From contig JARCOQ010000009.1 in assembly GCA_029207755.1 (NCBI GenBank), forward strand, positions 35,672,914-35,736,913: a stretch of 64,000 bases of DNA. The letters run 5' to 3'. Shown here in pieces: positions 9,576 through 19,173 of the stretch (position 1 is the first letter of the stretch; the number at the start of each line of letters is the position of its first letter). This DNA is from Chamaea fasciata. Taxonomy: Eukaryota; Chordata; Aves; Passeriformes; Sylviidae. Both the position numbers and the translations under genes were made by a program. Under the pieces are notes generated by a model. The model worked only from the letters and a program-made list of their open reading frames with translations. It was not told the origin of the DNA and did no database searches.

Positions 9576-9578
9576 CTA
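9546..9578 (-). promoter_or_regulatory. Candidate UAG readthrough signal between gag and pol
   Basis: On the minus strand an in-frame TAG (9578-9576) separates the gag and pol frames. After an 8-nt spacer (9575-9568) comes a perfect 7-bp stem, TGCCTCT (9567-9561) with AGAGGCA (9552-9546), and an 8-nt loop. CCC before and GGG after the stem could extend it around a bulge. This layout resembles the gammaretroviral amber readthrough signal with its 8-nt spacer. Readthrough itself is inferred. Confidence 0.6.
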
Positions 9579-11396
9579 GCACTGGTTATTATTCCCTTCT
9601 TGGACATACATGGTAGAGGTTCCTTCGAGGGAATCTGACACAGCATTCCCACCTCCGTAATACCTGGCAGCTTGCTCATGGGAGGCTGAGGCTACCTTCA
9701 TTCTAGTGGAACTCCCTCTGTTAGCGTTTCTCTCCTTGAGCTCACGTACCCGTGCTGCCAGGACAGAAGTAGGTTTCCCATGCCACGCTCCCATGTCCTC
9801 CCCATGGTCCCGCAGATAAAACCACAGGTCAGCTCGAGGGGTGTACCCTCTCTCTCTCGCTGGGGGATGTTGGGCTCTGATTCTGGGGCCTGTGACTCAC
9901 ACCGGTGCTACATGGGAACTGTTCCTTCACATCTCCTCTCTCACCTCCTTTATCTCCTCTTTGAGTTCCTTCACCACCGCAGAGACATGAGCCTGCATTG
10001 GGCCACTGATCATACTTTCATAATTTCTGAGCTTGTTGGCAACAGAACCCACTGTCTCTCGGTTATCCTCGGCATTAATTGTTGCGATGAATGTGGCGTA
10101 TTGGGATGGTCCATGAGTTGCCAGATTTCACAACATGTGCCCTGTGCATTTAACCTTGTCGGGGTCATTATCATGCTGTCCGGTCCTCCCAAAAAGTACT
10201 TCCAATACTGCCACTTCTCTCAACTGTTGGATTCCTTCCTCAAGGGTCTTCCATCGCATTCTATTGTTGTGCTCTTGCATTCTGTCTCTGTGGACAAATC
10301 TCTCTCTCACACTCATTAGAAGTCATTCCCAAAGGGGAAGGGGCCTTTGCTCTCTTACAAATACCTGATTTATACCTGAGTCCTGGGTCAAGGGTCCCAA
10401 ATTCCTTGCTTCAGCACTATCCAGTTGCACACCTGTACCCATAAGGTCCCAGACTCGAAGTAGCCAGGCTGTATAAGCCTCACGTCCTCGTCGTGCAATA
10501 TCTTTTTGCAGATTACGTAGACTTTCATATGTCAGGGACTCAGTGATGATCTCAACCTGTGGCTCTTCTGTGGGCTGTGAGGACCCTCCTTTCTTACCCT
10601 TAATATCAGGATTTGACGATTTCACTTTACACTTCCTTGTTTCCACAGGGGCGACTGCTGCTGGCTGTGGCTGCCCTTGTGGTTCAGCTGGAACCTGGAC
10701 AGTTGTAACGTCTGTGGGTTCCACTGCTGCACCATCAGTCTCTGCCTTCTCGGGGCAGGGGGAGGGTTTTTCATGAGCTGGGGAAATGTACTCCTTCAGC
10801 ATTTGGCCTATCTCTTTTACCAGAACCTCAACCCAATCCGGGTGGGTCCTTTCTGAGGCAGGCTGTGGGGCAGAGTCAGGCTCTGGGGTATCATCCCTAT
10901 TCTGTGGGGTAGGTATCAGGGTGGTTATCCAGGTCAGTCTTCCCTTATCTCTGAATGCTAAACAGAATACGCATATTAGCAGCACCAGCCATTGTATGAT
11001 ATCATTAGCATTCAGAGAGGATTTAAACCCTTCAAAAACTGGTGGGGCAGACCCAAAGAGATGGGTAAAGGGTTGGGAAAAAGAAACTTCCCCCGGTGTC
11101 ATTTCCTCACAGTAGGTACCATTGCTAAAGTAACTCCAAAAACACACAGTTAGTGTACGATAGCCCTGAATCCATGTGCCTGCCTTCCAGAGGAAATTAA
11201 AAATCCATGAGTTCTTCACCTTATTAAGCCATAAAATAAACTGGATGACAGTCACAGTAGCCTTAGTTATAGGGCCCATGTTTAGATAAGGGCCTGCAAA
11301 TGGAAGGAATACAGCCACAACCACATGCCACCCAAACCAGGCTAAGTTAGACCACATGATGCAGCCTAATGAGGTTTTTATATCCAACGCACACAA
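9576..11396 (-). pseudogene. gag: Inner ERV gag, interrupted
   Basis: The reading frame starts 90 nt after the 5' LTR at 11396. Residues 1-150 are strongly hydrophobic with three likely membrane segments (about 17-38, 45-58 and 131-148) and one NGT sequon near 92. A Pro/Glu/Gln-rich linker (about 160-285) follows, then a capsid-like helical region (ESLRNLQKDIARRG and after). An in-frame TGA at 10325-10323 interrupts it. The same frame resumes at 10322 and runs to a stop at 10130-10128. Part of the middle region is readable only in another frame (10192-10010). The original frame is open again from about 9896 to the amber codon at 9578, in phase with pol. No CCHC zinc knuckle was found. Homology was judged from position and layout. 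The hydrophobic N terminus is atypical for Gag, so a distinct accessory or leader protein is an alternative. Confidence 0.65.
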
Positions 11397-11461
11397 AAGA
11401 AAGTACTAGGTTAGTTAAGAACTGCTATTTCTCTTCCCTTTTCTTTTCTCAGTGCCCTCAA

Positions 11462-11480
11462 GTCCCACACTTGGGCGCTA
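11462..11480 (-). other. Candidate primer binding site of the inner ERV
   Basis: Five bases after the 5' LTR the minus strand reads TAGCGCCCAAGTGTGGGAC. It loosely resembles a tRNA-Lys type site (TGGCGCCCAACGTGGGGC), with a mismatch at the second base and a one-base shift. The position is right. The tRNA assignment is tentative, and ERVL elements more often use tRNA-Leu. Confidence 0.4.
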
Positions 11481-11485
11481 AAATC

Positions 11486-12276
11486 TGTCTTGGTTTAGGA
11501 AGACAGGTATCTGCTAGGTAAAATTACAATCAGAGGCTCTTTGGCAAAGATTTGGGAAATAGGAATAGCAGTTCTTTACTAGTATGTAATACAAAGCAAA
11601 CAAACACAAAAAAACTCCCCCCCCCCCCCCCCCAAACAACTACAGCATTAATGACAAAACGACAACAGTACCAAGAACCTTGAGGGCTTTGTTTCACAAA
11701 ACCCAGGGCAGTTTGGTTTCGGTGTCCCTGCAGGATCCTCAGAGCACCAAGCTGGAACAGTGGAAAAGTCCCGGGCTGGTAGCTGGGATGGCAGGGTGTC
11801 CCGGCAGGCAGGGGCAGGATGTCCCGGCAGCGCAGGGGGTGCAGGGTCACGCTGCAGCAAGAGGAGCAGCGCCGAAGAAGCTCGAAGGCGAGGCAGAAAA
11901 GCGGCCCAGCCTCCGCAAGTGGCAGAGAAAAAACTCAGGATTCAGGTCAAACCGGTGATAGTAGATTTCCCAGGACTGGATCCCTTTGGCCACAGTGAAA
12001 CTCCTCCAGCCAGCAACAGCCGTTCTCCGCTCGGCGTGCTTTGCGGCGGCTGAGCTCCTCCAGGAGCGGCAGACACGCGTCTCCCCGAACGCCGGAAGCA
12101 GAAAAGCCCGCAGCTGCCTCAAGCTTTGTCTTTTACCTGCTTTATCTCCCCCTTCCACCTTTTGTCCACCTCTTTGTTTCAGTTAAGTACTCTCAAGTAT
12201 CCAACACTTGGTCCCCTTGGTAACTTGTGGGGAAAAAATTCTTTAGAGAAAGAAGGAACAAACCTAACCCCCAACA
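11486..12276 (-). repeat. Inner ERV 5' LTR
   Basis: The partner of 5491-6281. Visible differences from it are a shorter C tract (near 11617-11633), CAAACC for CGAACC, GGATCC for GGATCT, an extra C in TTTGGCCACAG, and GGGGAAAAAATT for GGAGAAAGAATT. It is followed on the plus strand by the second CTGGT. Confidence 0.93.
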
Positions 12277-12526
12277 CTGGTTCTTTTCAGTTGGATAAGA
12301 AAACAGAAAATTAACAGGTTTTTTCTTAAAAGGGTCACAAGGTGACCCCTTTCCCATAGCTTCAGGCTTGGTGGCTTAAGCGTTACAAAAAAGAAGTCTT
12401 ACCCCTCTGGTATGATCAAAAAAATACACATTTATCATCTTTCTAAATTCTTATTATTAAAACCATAATACAGTACAATTATAATAGTTATGCGAAAAGC
12501 CAACTATATAATATACACTTATAACA
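12277..12526 (-). repeat. Outer ERV 3' LTR, proximal part (split)
   Basis: It starts with the second copy of CTGGT, continues TCTTTTCAGTTGGATAAG, and aligns with 14647-14896 of the intact sister LTR, ending ..ATAACA. A purine tract (minus strand) directly abuts it. Confidence 0.88.
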
Positions 12527-12546
12527 ATCCTCCCTTTCTTTTTTTT
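12527..12546 (-). other. Polypurine tract of the outer ERV
   Basis: The minus strand reads a run of A then GAAAGGGAGGAT immediately before the LTR's TGTTATA. This is the expected position and composition for plus-strand priming. It fixes the minus-strand orientation of the outer element. Confidence 0.65.
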
Positions 12547-12998
12547 ATAACTCATTTGGCTTGAGCCATTTTCCTTGTTTTCTGGCCTTCATTATTCGTT
12601 CATTTTTTTCGCAGATCAGTTTTGCTTCTTCAAAGGGGTCCTTCATATTGTTTTGTTTCTTTAACACCATGATCTTTTCTGCTGTTCCAGATGTAGTCAA
12701 TTTTGGGTCTGTAGGCATTGTTACCACTTGCATGCCTTGAACTACAGTTGGATATCGGCATAAGGGTGATATTCATATATTTTTAATAATTCAGGAGCAG
12801 GGTGCAGGGGGCAGCCACTGGTACCGGGGCCGGGACGGGCGGGATGGCTGTGTACAGGGGGGTGGCCGGCTGAGGCGGGGGAGGCAATATTTTTAGGACA
12901 TCTAAGCCTTTTTTTTCTTTTTTTTTTTTTTTTTCCTCTTCTTGTTCTGTCTCTGGGGTTTCTGATATTTTAAAAATTCTTATCCCCATAGGGTCCAT
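12545..12998 (-). pseudogene. Gag-like remnants inside the outer ERV
   Basis: Two short minus-strand frames lie in order. The first (12998-12783) is acidic, then lysine-rich, then proline-rich with a PLYTAIPPVP stretch, reminiscent of the proline-rich part of gammaretroviral Gag. The second (12733-12545) is lysine-rich with a KMKARKQGKWLK-like basic end (seen: IMKARKQGKWLKPN). They are separated by stops. No capsid homology region, zinc knuckle, protease or polymerase motif is present. The assignment rests on position and composition only and is weak. Confidence 0.35.
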
Positions 12999-12999
12999 G

Positions 13000-14306
13000 T
13001 CTCCTCTCCAACAGGCAGCATATTTTTTCCTCCAGATTAAACGGTTCTTTTGAATTTACAAATATGTTTAAAACCTGACAAATCCACCCTTCAAAAGAAC
13101 CCTATTTAGGCCAATAAACGTGGTCAAATCTTATTTTCCTTTTTGTCCATTCCATCATACAGTACTGAATCGTCTTTATTTTGTCTTTTTTTCTTGTACA
13201 AGGATCCATATCCCAATTTGCTAACAAAACCCCCAAAGGGCTATCTTGGGGTATTTCTGCTGGCAACTCTTTTTTTTCCTTTATTTCCTGAACCCTGATT
13301 TTTACTGGTTTACTGTCCCATTTTCAGGATTGTATCTGTTTATCCGTTGGTCTCTGGTTTTTTGTTTGTTTGGTTGGGTGGTTTTGGTTTTTTTTTCATT
13401 TATTTATTTTCTCACCCTCCCCCATTCACAACCGGACAACACAAGTAAACAATACAAGAAAATGGTACCCTCTTTTACTATTTAATATTTACCTATAGGC
13501 ATTTAACTAACCTACCCCAGATGTACTTGGATTATCACACTTTTTAAGCTTCTAGTGTTTCTCAACCTGGCAGCTTTTTTAAAGCCCAGGTGTCTTGAAT
13601 CTTACACTCCTAGCCTTTTTTGTGTTTTTTCCTCAATCTGGCAAAAATTCATATATTTGGTCACTCTCTGGCTGCTCTTAAATAACTTCTAATCCATCAA
13701 TGTTTTGGGGGTCCCCCCCCACTTCTTTTTATCCCATTTTCCCAGTGGATTGTATAGGAAAACTATCGTCTCCCTTCCTGAGGGGTCCAACCCTTCCCTG
13801 GAACTGTCCCAGCCACCCGGGGTTTTTTACAACCCCTTTTTCCCCTGGGACCCTGTCCCAGCCACCTGAGGGTCACTTTCTCTCCTTTTTCATCTTTCGC
13901 TTCGCCTCCGTACTGGCCACCTCCCTCGCGAGAGAATGGAACCACAGCTTAAGAAGCTACCACACTTGTTTCACCAGTCTGGGGGACCCAGCCAGCGTCT
14001 CATTCACACACCACACAGACCCTCTTTAACCCACTCCCCTAAGAAATACTTACAATCCTTTTTCTTTCTTAGGTTATTCGTGCATGAGGTTTTTACGGAG
14101 CAAAAAAAAAAAATAATACTGCAGTTTTAGGGAGCCTTTTCCTTTTTCCTTACTTGGTTTTATTTTTTCTGTCTCCTTTGTTGTCTCTTCAGGTGTATGA
14201 CCTGCGATCTCCAATTCCAACAAAGACAAACAAAGCGAGGCTGCCAAAAGTCAGGCGGGGGCATCCTTCTCGCTCTGGATTTCTGGGGGTTTCAGAGACG
14301 AGGTAT
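13000..14306 (-). other. Outer ERV leader / internal non-coding sequence
   Basis: This is T- and pyrimidine-rich on the plus strand (purine-rich on the element's sense strand). No frame has recognisable domains. It probably represents leader sequence and decayed gag of the non-autonomous element. Confidence 0.45.
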
Positions 14307-14325
14307 ATCCCAGCAAGAGCCCCCA
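14307..14325 (-). other. Primer binding site of the outer ERV, tRNA-Pro-like
   Basis: The minus strand reads TGGGGGCTCTTGCTGGGAT a few bases after the LTR's terminal CA. It resembles the tRNA-Pro primer site of gammaretroviruses (TGGGGGCTCGTCCGGGAT), with differences in the middle. The preceding TT matches the gammaretroviral context. Confidence 0.65.
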
Positions 14326-14328
14326 AAT

Positions 14329-14896
14329 TGTGAAAAACAAGTTCCACTCTCTTTTAGAATTTTCTAAATTTAATCGAAATAAAAAAATAGACAAAGTAGG
14401 AGACAGAATAAGCCAAGCTTCTCGGCCAAGGGAGGACTTGGCATCAGGTCTGCCCATTGCCCCCCCTCACCCTTTAGGACTTCTATCTTTAAGGAGCACC
14501 GTGTTGAATATTCAATGGATGGTAATCAAACATTCTTTTTTGATCTGTTTTAAGTATCCCCGATAATCTTATCTAGTAGATTTATTTTGTGGGTGTCTCC
14601 ACGTAGTCTGGTAACATGGGTATAAATTTTCTTTTGAGGTTTTCTGGTTCTTTTCAGTTGGATAAGAAAACAGAAAATTAACAGGTTTTTTCTTAAAAGG
14701 GTCACAAGGTGACCCCTTTCCCATAGCTTCAGGCTTGGTGGCTTAAGCGTTACAAAAGAAGTCTTACTCCTCTGGTATGATCAAAAAAAAAAAATTCACA
14801 TTCATCATCTTTCTAAATTCTTATTATTAAAAACATAATACAGTACAATTATAATAGCTATGCGAAAAGCCAACTATATAATATACATGTATAACA
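14329..14896 (-). repeat. Outer ERV 5' LTR (intact copy)
   Basis: The uninterrupted sister of the split LTR. It contains GAGGTTTTCTGGTTCTTTTC at 14637-14656, which is the empty-site version of the younger ERV's insertion point. It differs from the other copy by several substitutions and A-run lengths, so the outer element is clearly older than the inner one. Confidence 0.88.
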
Positions 14897-15213
14897 GTGC
14901 TGAAAAGATGTTTGGTTGCCATGTATGTGTATATCAATTTTGAAATTAAATTAAGCTTTACAAAAGGTCTTTCCACATCAGGAACAGTGCAATGAAGTCT
15001 GAACCTAAATGAGTGTGGAAGAAGTTATTCCTCAGTTGGTCAGGATTTATTTTAGGCAGGTGTAGTTTGATCATATTAATACTGATTGAATTTTTAAGCA
15101 AAACTCTGGTGAAGGTGATGTCTTAGCTAAGTCTTAGAACCCAAAGCTTGTACTGAATTAGGTCAATCTTGTTATGCTAAACATGGTGGCTTTCCCTGGT
15201 TTGTATAGAATGG

Positions 15214-15246
<33 letters not shown>

Positions 15247-15339
15247 CCCCCTCAGAAGTTGCTTTTTGCCTCAGAAGAGGCAGGTAGGTGCCTCTCTAAG
15301 CTATCTGATCTGAGTCTTTTGTGTCTATGAAAAAAGTGC
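14897..15339. other. AT-rich sequence with a 32-base poly-T run, no gene seen
   Basis: No frame has recognisable domains. A T run at 15215-15246, followed by CCCC, could be the reversed poly-A tail of an old insertion, but no matching element was identified beside it. Confidence 0.4.
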
Positions 15340-15999
15340 CTGGTTAGGTAAAATGGGAGAGGTGATTCTGTTCGGTAGAATAAGGGGGCCATTTAGGGAG
15401 CTGTGCTAGTACATACCTGTGTAATTTTGCTCAGTGGAATTTTAAGGGTTTTTTCCGGGGAAACAAGAGTGGTGGTTGTGAGCAGGAACTTTCTTAGGTT
15501 GCTGGGTACTTTCTGACCAATGCTCCAAAATTCAGTGTGAATATTTGGGGTGACAATTTGGTCCAACAAGACCATAGTGATGCATAGGAAAGGTAAAAAT
15601 TTGGTTGTGGCAGGGGAGATATTTGGTACCTGTGCTGGTGAAGTCTCAGTTAAATGGTCAAATCACTGTGCAAAGATTTTGAAAACAATATGAAGAGTAT
15701 CAAGAAGAGTGAGGAAATGGTCCAAAAAAGGAGAAAATATGTCTGTTTGAGAGCATGTCTTTGAGAGTGACCAGATTGGAGTCTGAGTTTGTTCTTATTT
15801 TTAGTTTTGGCTTAAAAATTAAGGGGAACTGAATGCATTGTGTACTTCCTTTACATCCTATGTATTGATATAAGATGGAAATATGGGTTAAAAATGAAAC
15901 TGTACTTTGAGAAGACTGGAAACATTGGAGCCTGTATTTGAGCTAAATTTATAATAAAGTTGAATAACGTACAATTTATAGCAGAGATGCAGGAAAGAG
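15340..15999 (+). repeat. Old duplication, copy A (diverged part)
   Basis: It aligns with about 18515-19173 in the same orientation and at nearly the same spacing as the adjacent high-identity block. Indels and substitutions are obvious (for example GGGCCATTTAGGGAGCTGTG against GGACCATTTAGTGGGCTGTG). It has no coding potential that I can support. Confidence 0.7.
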
Positions 16000-17136
16000 T
16001 TTTCAGGTAAATGTGGATATTCTTTAGGGAAATGGTAAAATATTTATATGCATGTCGTTTGGATTAAAGTTGGAAATAAATGGTTTAGGAAGTAGATCAG
16101 GTCTTTGGAGGAAATGTAGATGATTCTGTTAGCTAAATCAGAGAGGGTTGGCAGCAGAATGAAATGGATGGGATTTGGGTTGAATTTTTATCACTGGTAG
16201 CAATGGCAGCCCGTGTCTGTGGTACTGCTAATAGGGGTAATCATATTCCTGGGTTCTGCATCTGTTTCCCAGGAGACAGCGGTGGAGGGAATGTTTGGGT
16301 GCCAGGCTGTTGCTGTGCTCATAATGGATTGCCGTCCATGGAGTGTTGGGGGTGCCAGGCGGCTGCTGTGGCCCCAGTGGGCTCCTGGAGTGTTTGGGGT
16401 CAGTGTGCAGTGCTGGGCACGGCCCTGGGCAGAGCAGCCTCGTGCCTGAGGGCAGGGGGAGGCCTCAGGAGGCTCTGGAGGATCAGCTGTGGCAGGGAAG
16501 CCCTCCTGCCAGCAGGCCTGTGGTGGTGGGTGAGTTACTTGTGCCCTATGACACAACCAGAATGCAAAGCTTTTAACTTGCAGTCAGGCCTTAAAACAAG
16601 ATTTCGCTTCTTTCTAGATGATGCTGAAATATTGTACAAATGCGGAAAGCCGTGTCTGTGTTAGAATATCCTCCTTTCCTCACTGTTTGACCCACGTTAT
16701 TTTTAGTGCAATAGCATTGTATCTGTCAAAAAGAGTGTTCTAGAAATAAGTTGCTGTCATGGTGCAATGCAGTTTCTAAATGACATTGCAGGTATTTGAG
16801 ACACGTTCAGGTACTAATGACAGCTTTTTTCCTGAAATGATTTCTTGAGGGTTCTTGTAGGTGGAAACGAGTGTTCTTTCAGCTTTAATGAAATGTTCTC
16901 GAAAGATGGTGTTGGGCCTAGACAGGCTTGACTTGTGTCATGAGGTCATTCAGGGCTCGGATGCACTGCAAGTGATTGCATTTGTCATTTTCCACTTAAT
17001 TTCTGAGCCACAGAATAGACTGGTTTCAAGAGCTTTAAGCCACAAATGTTTAAGAGACTTACAGATTTATTTTGCATTATGGCTGTGATTGTGTGCAATG
17101 CTCAGGTTCTGTTCCTTAACCCCCAGGGGAAATGCG
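16000..17136 (+). repeat. Duplication copy A, near-identical block
   Basis: It matches 19174-20310 at a constant offset of 3,174 bp at both ends (1,137 bp), with few substitutions and no visible net indel. It starts TTTTCAGGTAAATGTGGA and ends CCCAGGGGAAATGCG. A frame at 16164-16664 is open in both copies (166 codons), but differences between the copies include several amino-acid changes and no domain is recognisable, so it is not called as a gene. Confidence 0.85.
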
Positions 17137-18514
17137 ATGTCTGCAAACGCACAGTGAGGTCAGGCCAGACTTGCTGTGGACAGGGCTCTGCAGTTGTCGT
17201 TGTGGGCTGAATCCGAGTTTTCATTGTGTGCTGGACAGAAGGGCCAGCGATTGCTGCGCCGTGTTTTGGATGCGTGCAAAGCACCGGGGAAGTTGGAGCT
17301 TGAGCAGGAGGACGCTGAGGTGGTTTTGTCGGAGCACCGGGGGCTCAGTGGGAGGTGTGTGAGATGTGAGGCGATTTGCAGGCAGCCTTTGAGGTGCTGG
17401 CTGTGCCGCTGCCGTCGGTGGTGCAGGAGCAGCCATCGGGTGTCCGCCTTGCCCCACGTTCCCGCTGCGTGTCCCCGAGGCCGCCGTCACTGTCCCGGCA
17501 CGCTGTGCTGGCATTTACAGAGTGCCAGCAAGGGTGCTCGGCTTGCTGCAAAGTCCTGTTCTTGCCATGTGCATGTAGATGATGTTCTCAAATGAATTTT
17601 AGCTCAAAAAAGGGAATTTTCATGACAGGAATTAGGGACAGAGAAGAAAATGGAGATTTTCTGGAAAGGCTTTTGCTCATGTAGCTCCAACTCCCTGAGT
17701 GGGATAACCCTGTTGTAGCCTGCATCTTTTTGGATCCTTTCAGAGATGCCTTTCTGGGTGATGTTGCCATTCCAGGACTGGTGCTCTGGGACGTGAGATG
17801 TGTCCTTTGTGTCATTGTTATAGCTTTTCCCAACCACAGCTGGAGTGTTGTGAGCGTTCTCTCTCTCTGTTTCCCTGGGTTTGGGTTCTTGGGGCCTGTG
17901 CTGTCCCGATGAAAGAAACCTGTTATAATCCCTCTATGAAATTGAGATAGGAAGGTATATAAGAGTTATAATCTCTTGTATGACAAGTGCAAGATTTTGT
18001 TTGAGGAAAACATTCCCTAAACGTAAAAGAATAACTAAAAAAGGAGATATTTTAAATAGGAATTTAAACTATTAATCAATCTTAAGAATGGAATGGATGA
18101 TTTTATCGGAGGTTCACATCTTACAGACTTCTTGTCATGTGGCTCCAGAGGTTGTTTTTTTTTTTTTTTTTGAATAATCTGGTTCAAGCATAATTGCAAC
18201 TAGAAAATCAAATGCTTTTAAATTGGTCCTGATGCCATGTCTGTGGTGTTTTGTTTAGAAGCTCTCTGTAGCACTGCCCTTTATCAGCTGATGAATTGCA
18301 GGAGGAGTAACAGTATTTCATGTTGCTAAGAAAGAATTTTAATAATGCTGTGGACATGGGGGTAAATTGTAATAATTGAAGATTATTACTATATACTAAT
18401 TATAACTATTCTTCAAGTGTTGATGCTGTAGATGCTGGCAGAGCATCTCTATGTATGTTCATTGTTGACCCAGAAATAATAATAACACTTAAATGACAGG
18501 TACTGTGGGTGATA
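17137..18514. other. Single-copy spacer between duplication copies, no gene seen
   Basis: The first part (17137-17580) is GC-richer with CpG, the rest AT-rich, including a poly-T run near 18155-18172. Open frames on both strands are short, cysteine/arginine-rich and unrelated to any family I recognise. Confidence 0.4.
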
Positions 18515-19173
18515 AAAATGAATGGTTTGGTAAATGGGGGAGATGACACCGTTAGGCAGAGTAACTGGACCATTTAGTGGGCTGTGCTAATACAGACCAG
18601 TGTATTATTTATTACTCAGTGCACTTTTTGTGAGCAGGGGCTTTCTTGGGTTACAAGGCACTTTCTGAGCAAAGCTTCAAAATTTATTGTGACTATTTGG
18701 TGTGACTCTTTGGCAGACAAAACCCGAATGATGATAAATTCATAGGAAAAGTAGGATTTAGTTGTAGCAGAGGGGCACTTGGTGCTAATACTGGTGACAT
18801 CCCACTTGAACGGTCAATTCAGTGTGAAAGGATTTTGAAAACAAGAGGAAGAGTACCAAGGGGAGAGAGGAAATAGTGCAGAAATGGTGGAAATGTGCTC
18901 TACTGAGAGCACGTCTACAACAGTGACAAGGTTGGAGTTTGGATTTGCTTTATTTTGGTGGTGTTGTTTTGCCCAATTTTTGTGGATAAAATTCAAGGGA
19001 ATGCATTATGTGCTTTCTTTTGCATCCTATGGTTTGAGATAAGATGGAAATCCAGTGTACAAATGGAACTGCACTTTGGAGAGGCTGGAAATTTTGGGCT
19101 AAATTGGAGCCTGTATTTGTGATTAACTTTCAGCTGTGAGAAACAACACTTATGGTAGAGATGCAGTAAATGG
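18515..19173 (+). repeat. Old duplication, copy B (diverged part)
   Basis: The counterpart of 15340-15999, alignable but clearly diverged. Its 3' border with the near-identical block is abrupt. Confidence 0.7.

Larger units (their letters stand above)
5491..12276 (-). mobile_element. Inner ERV, young env-less ERVL-like provirus
   Basis: The element is 6,786 bp with 791-bp LTRs at both ends (TG..CA) and a 5-bp target duplication CTGGT (5486-5490 and 12277-12281). On the minus strand the order is 5' LTR, primer site, gag, amber codon, protease-RT-RNase H-integrase, short purine tract, 3' LTR. No envelope frame fits in the roughly 110 bp between integrase and LTR. The 5-bp duplication, lack of env, YIDD in RT and the integrase style point to the class III (ERVL) group, but this was not tested by phylogeny. 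LTRs differ by about four substitutions plus two short length changes by eye, so insertion was recent. Confidence 0.9.
5166..14896 (-). mobile_element. Outer ERV, small gammaretrovirus-like (class I) element, interrupted by a younger ERV
   Basis: Direct repeats at 5166-5490 plus 12277-12526 and at 14329-14896 are the two LTRs (about 570 bp each). Read on the minus strand both start TGTTATA and end in ..CACA or ..CTCA, so the termini are TG..CA. The right LTR is the 5' one: next to it is a tRNA-Pro-like primer site, and a purine tract precedes the other LTR. Only about 1.8 kb of internal sequence remains (12527-14328), with gag-like scraps and no pol, so the element is probably non-autonomous. 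The bases outside the two LTRs (ATGA at 5162-5165, GTGC at 14897-14900) do not form a target duplication. Confidence 0.8.

Noticed and set aside
15215..15246. Poly-T as a processed pseudogene tail
   Set aside because: No coding similarity or target duplication was found next to it.
16164..16664. A 166-codon frame conserved in two copies (also 19338-19838)
   Set aside because: The copies are part of a near-identical DNA duplication, several differences change amino acids, overlapping frames are equally open, and no domain is recognisable.
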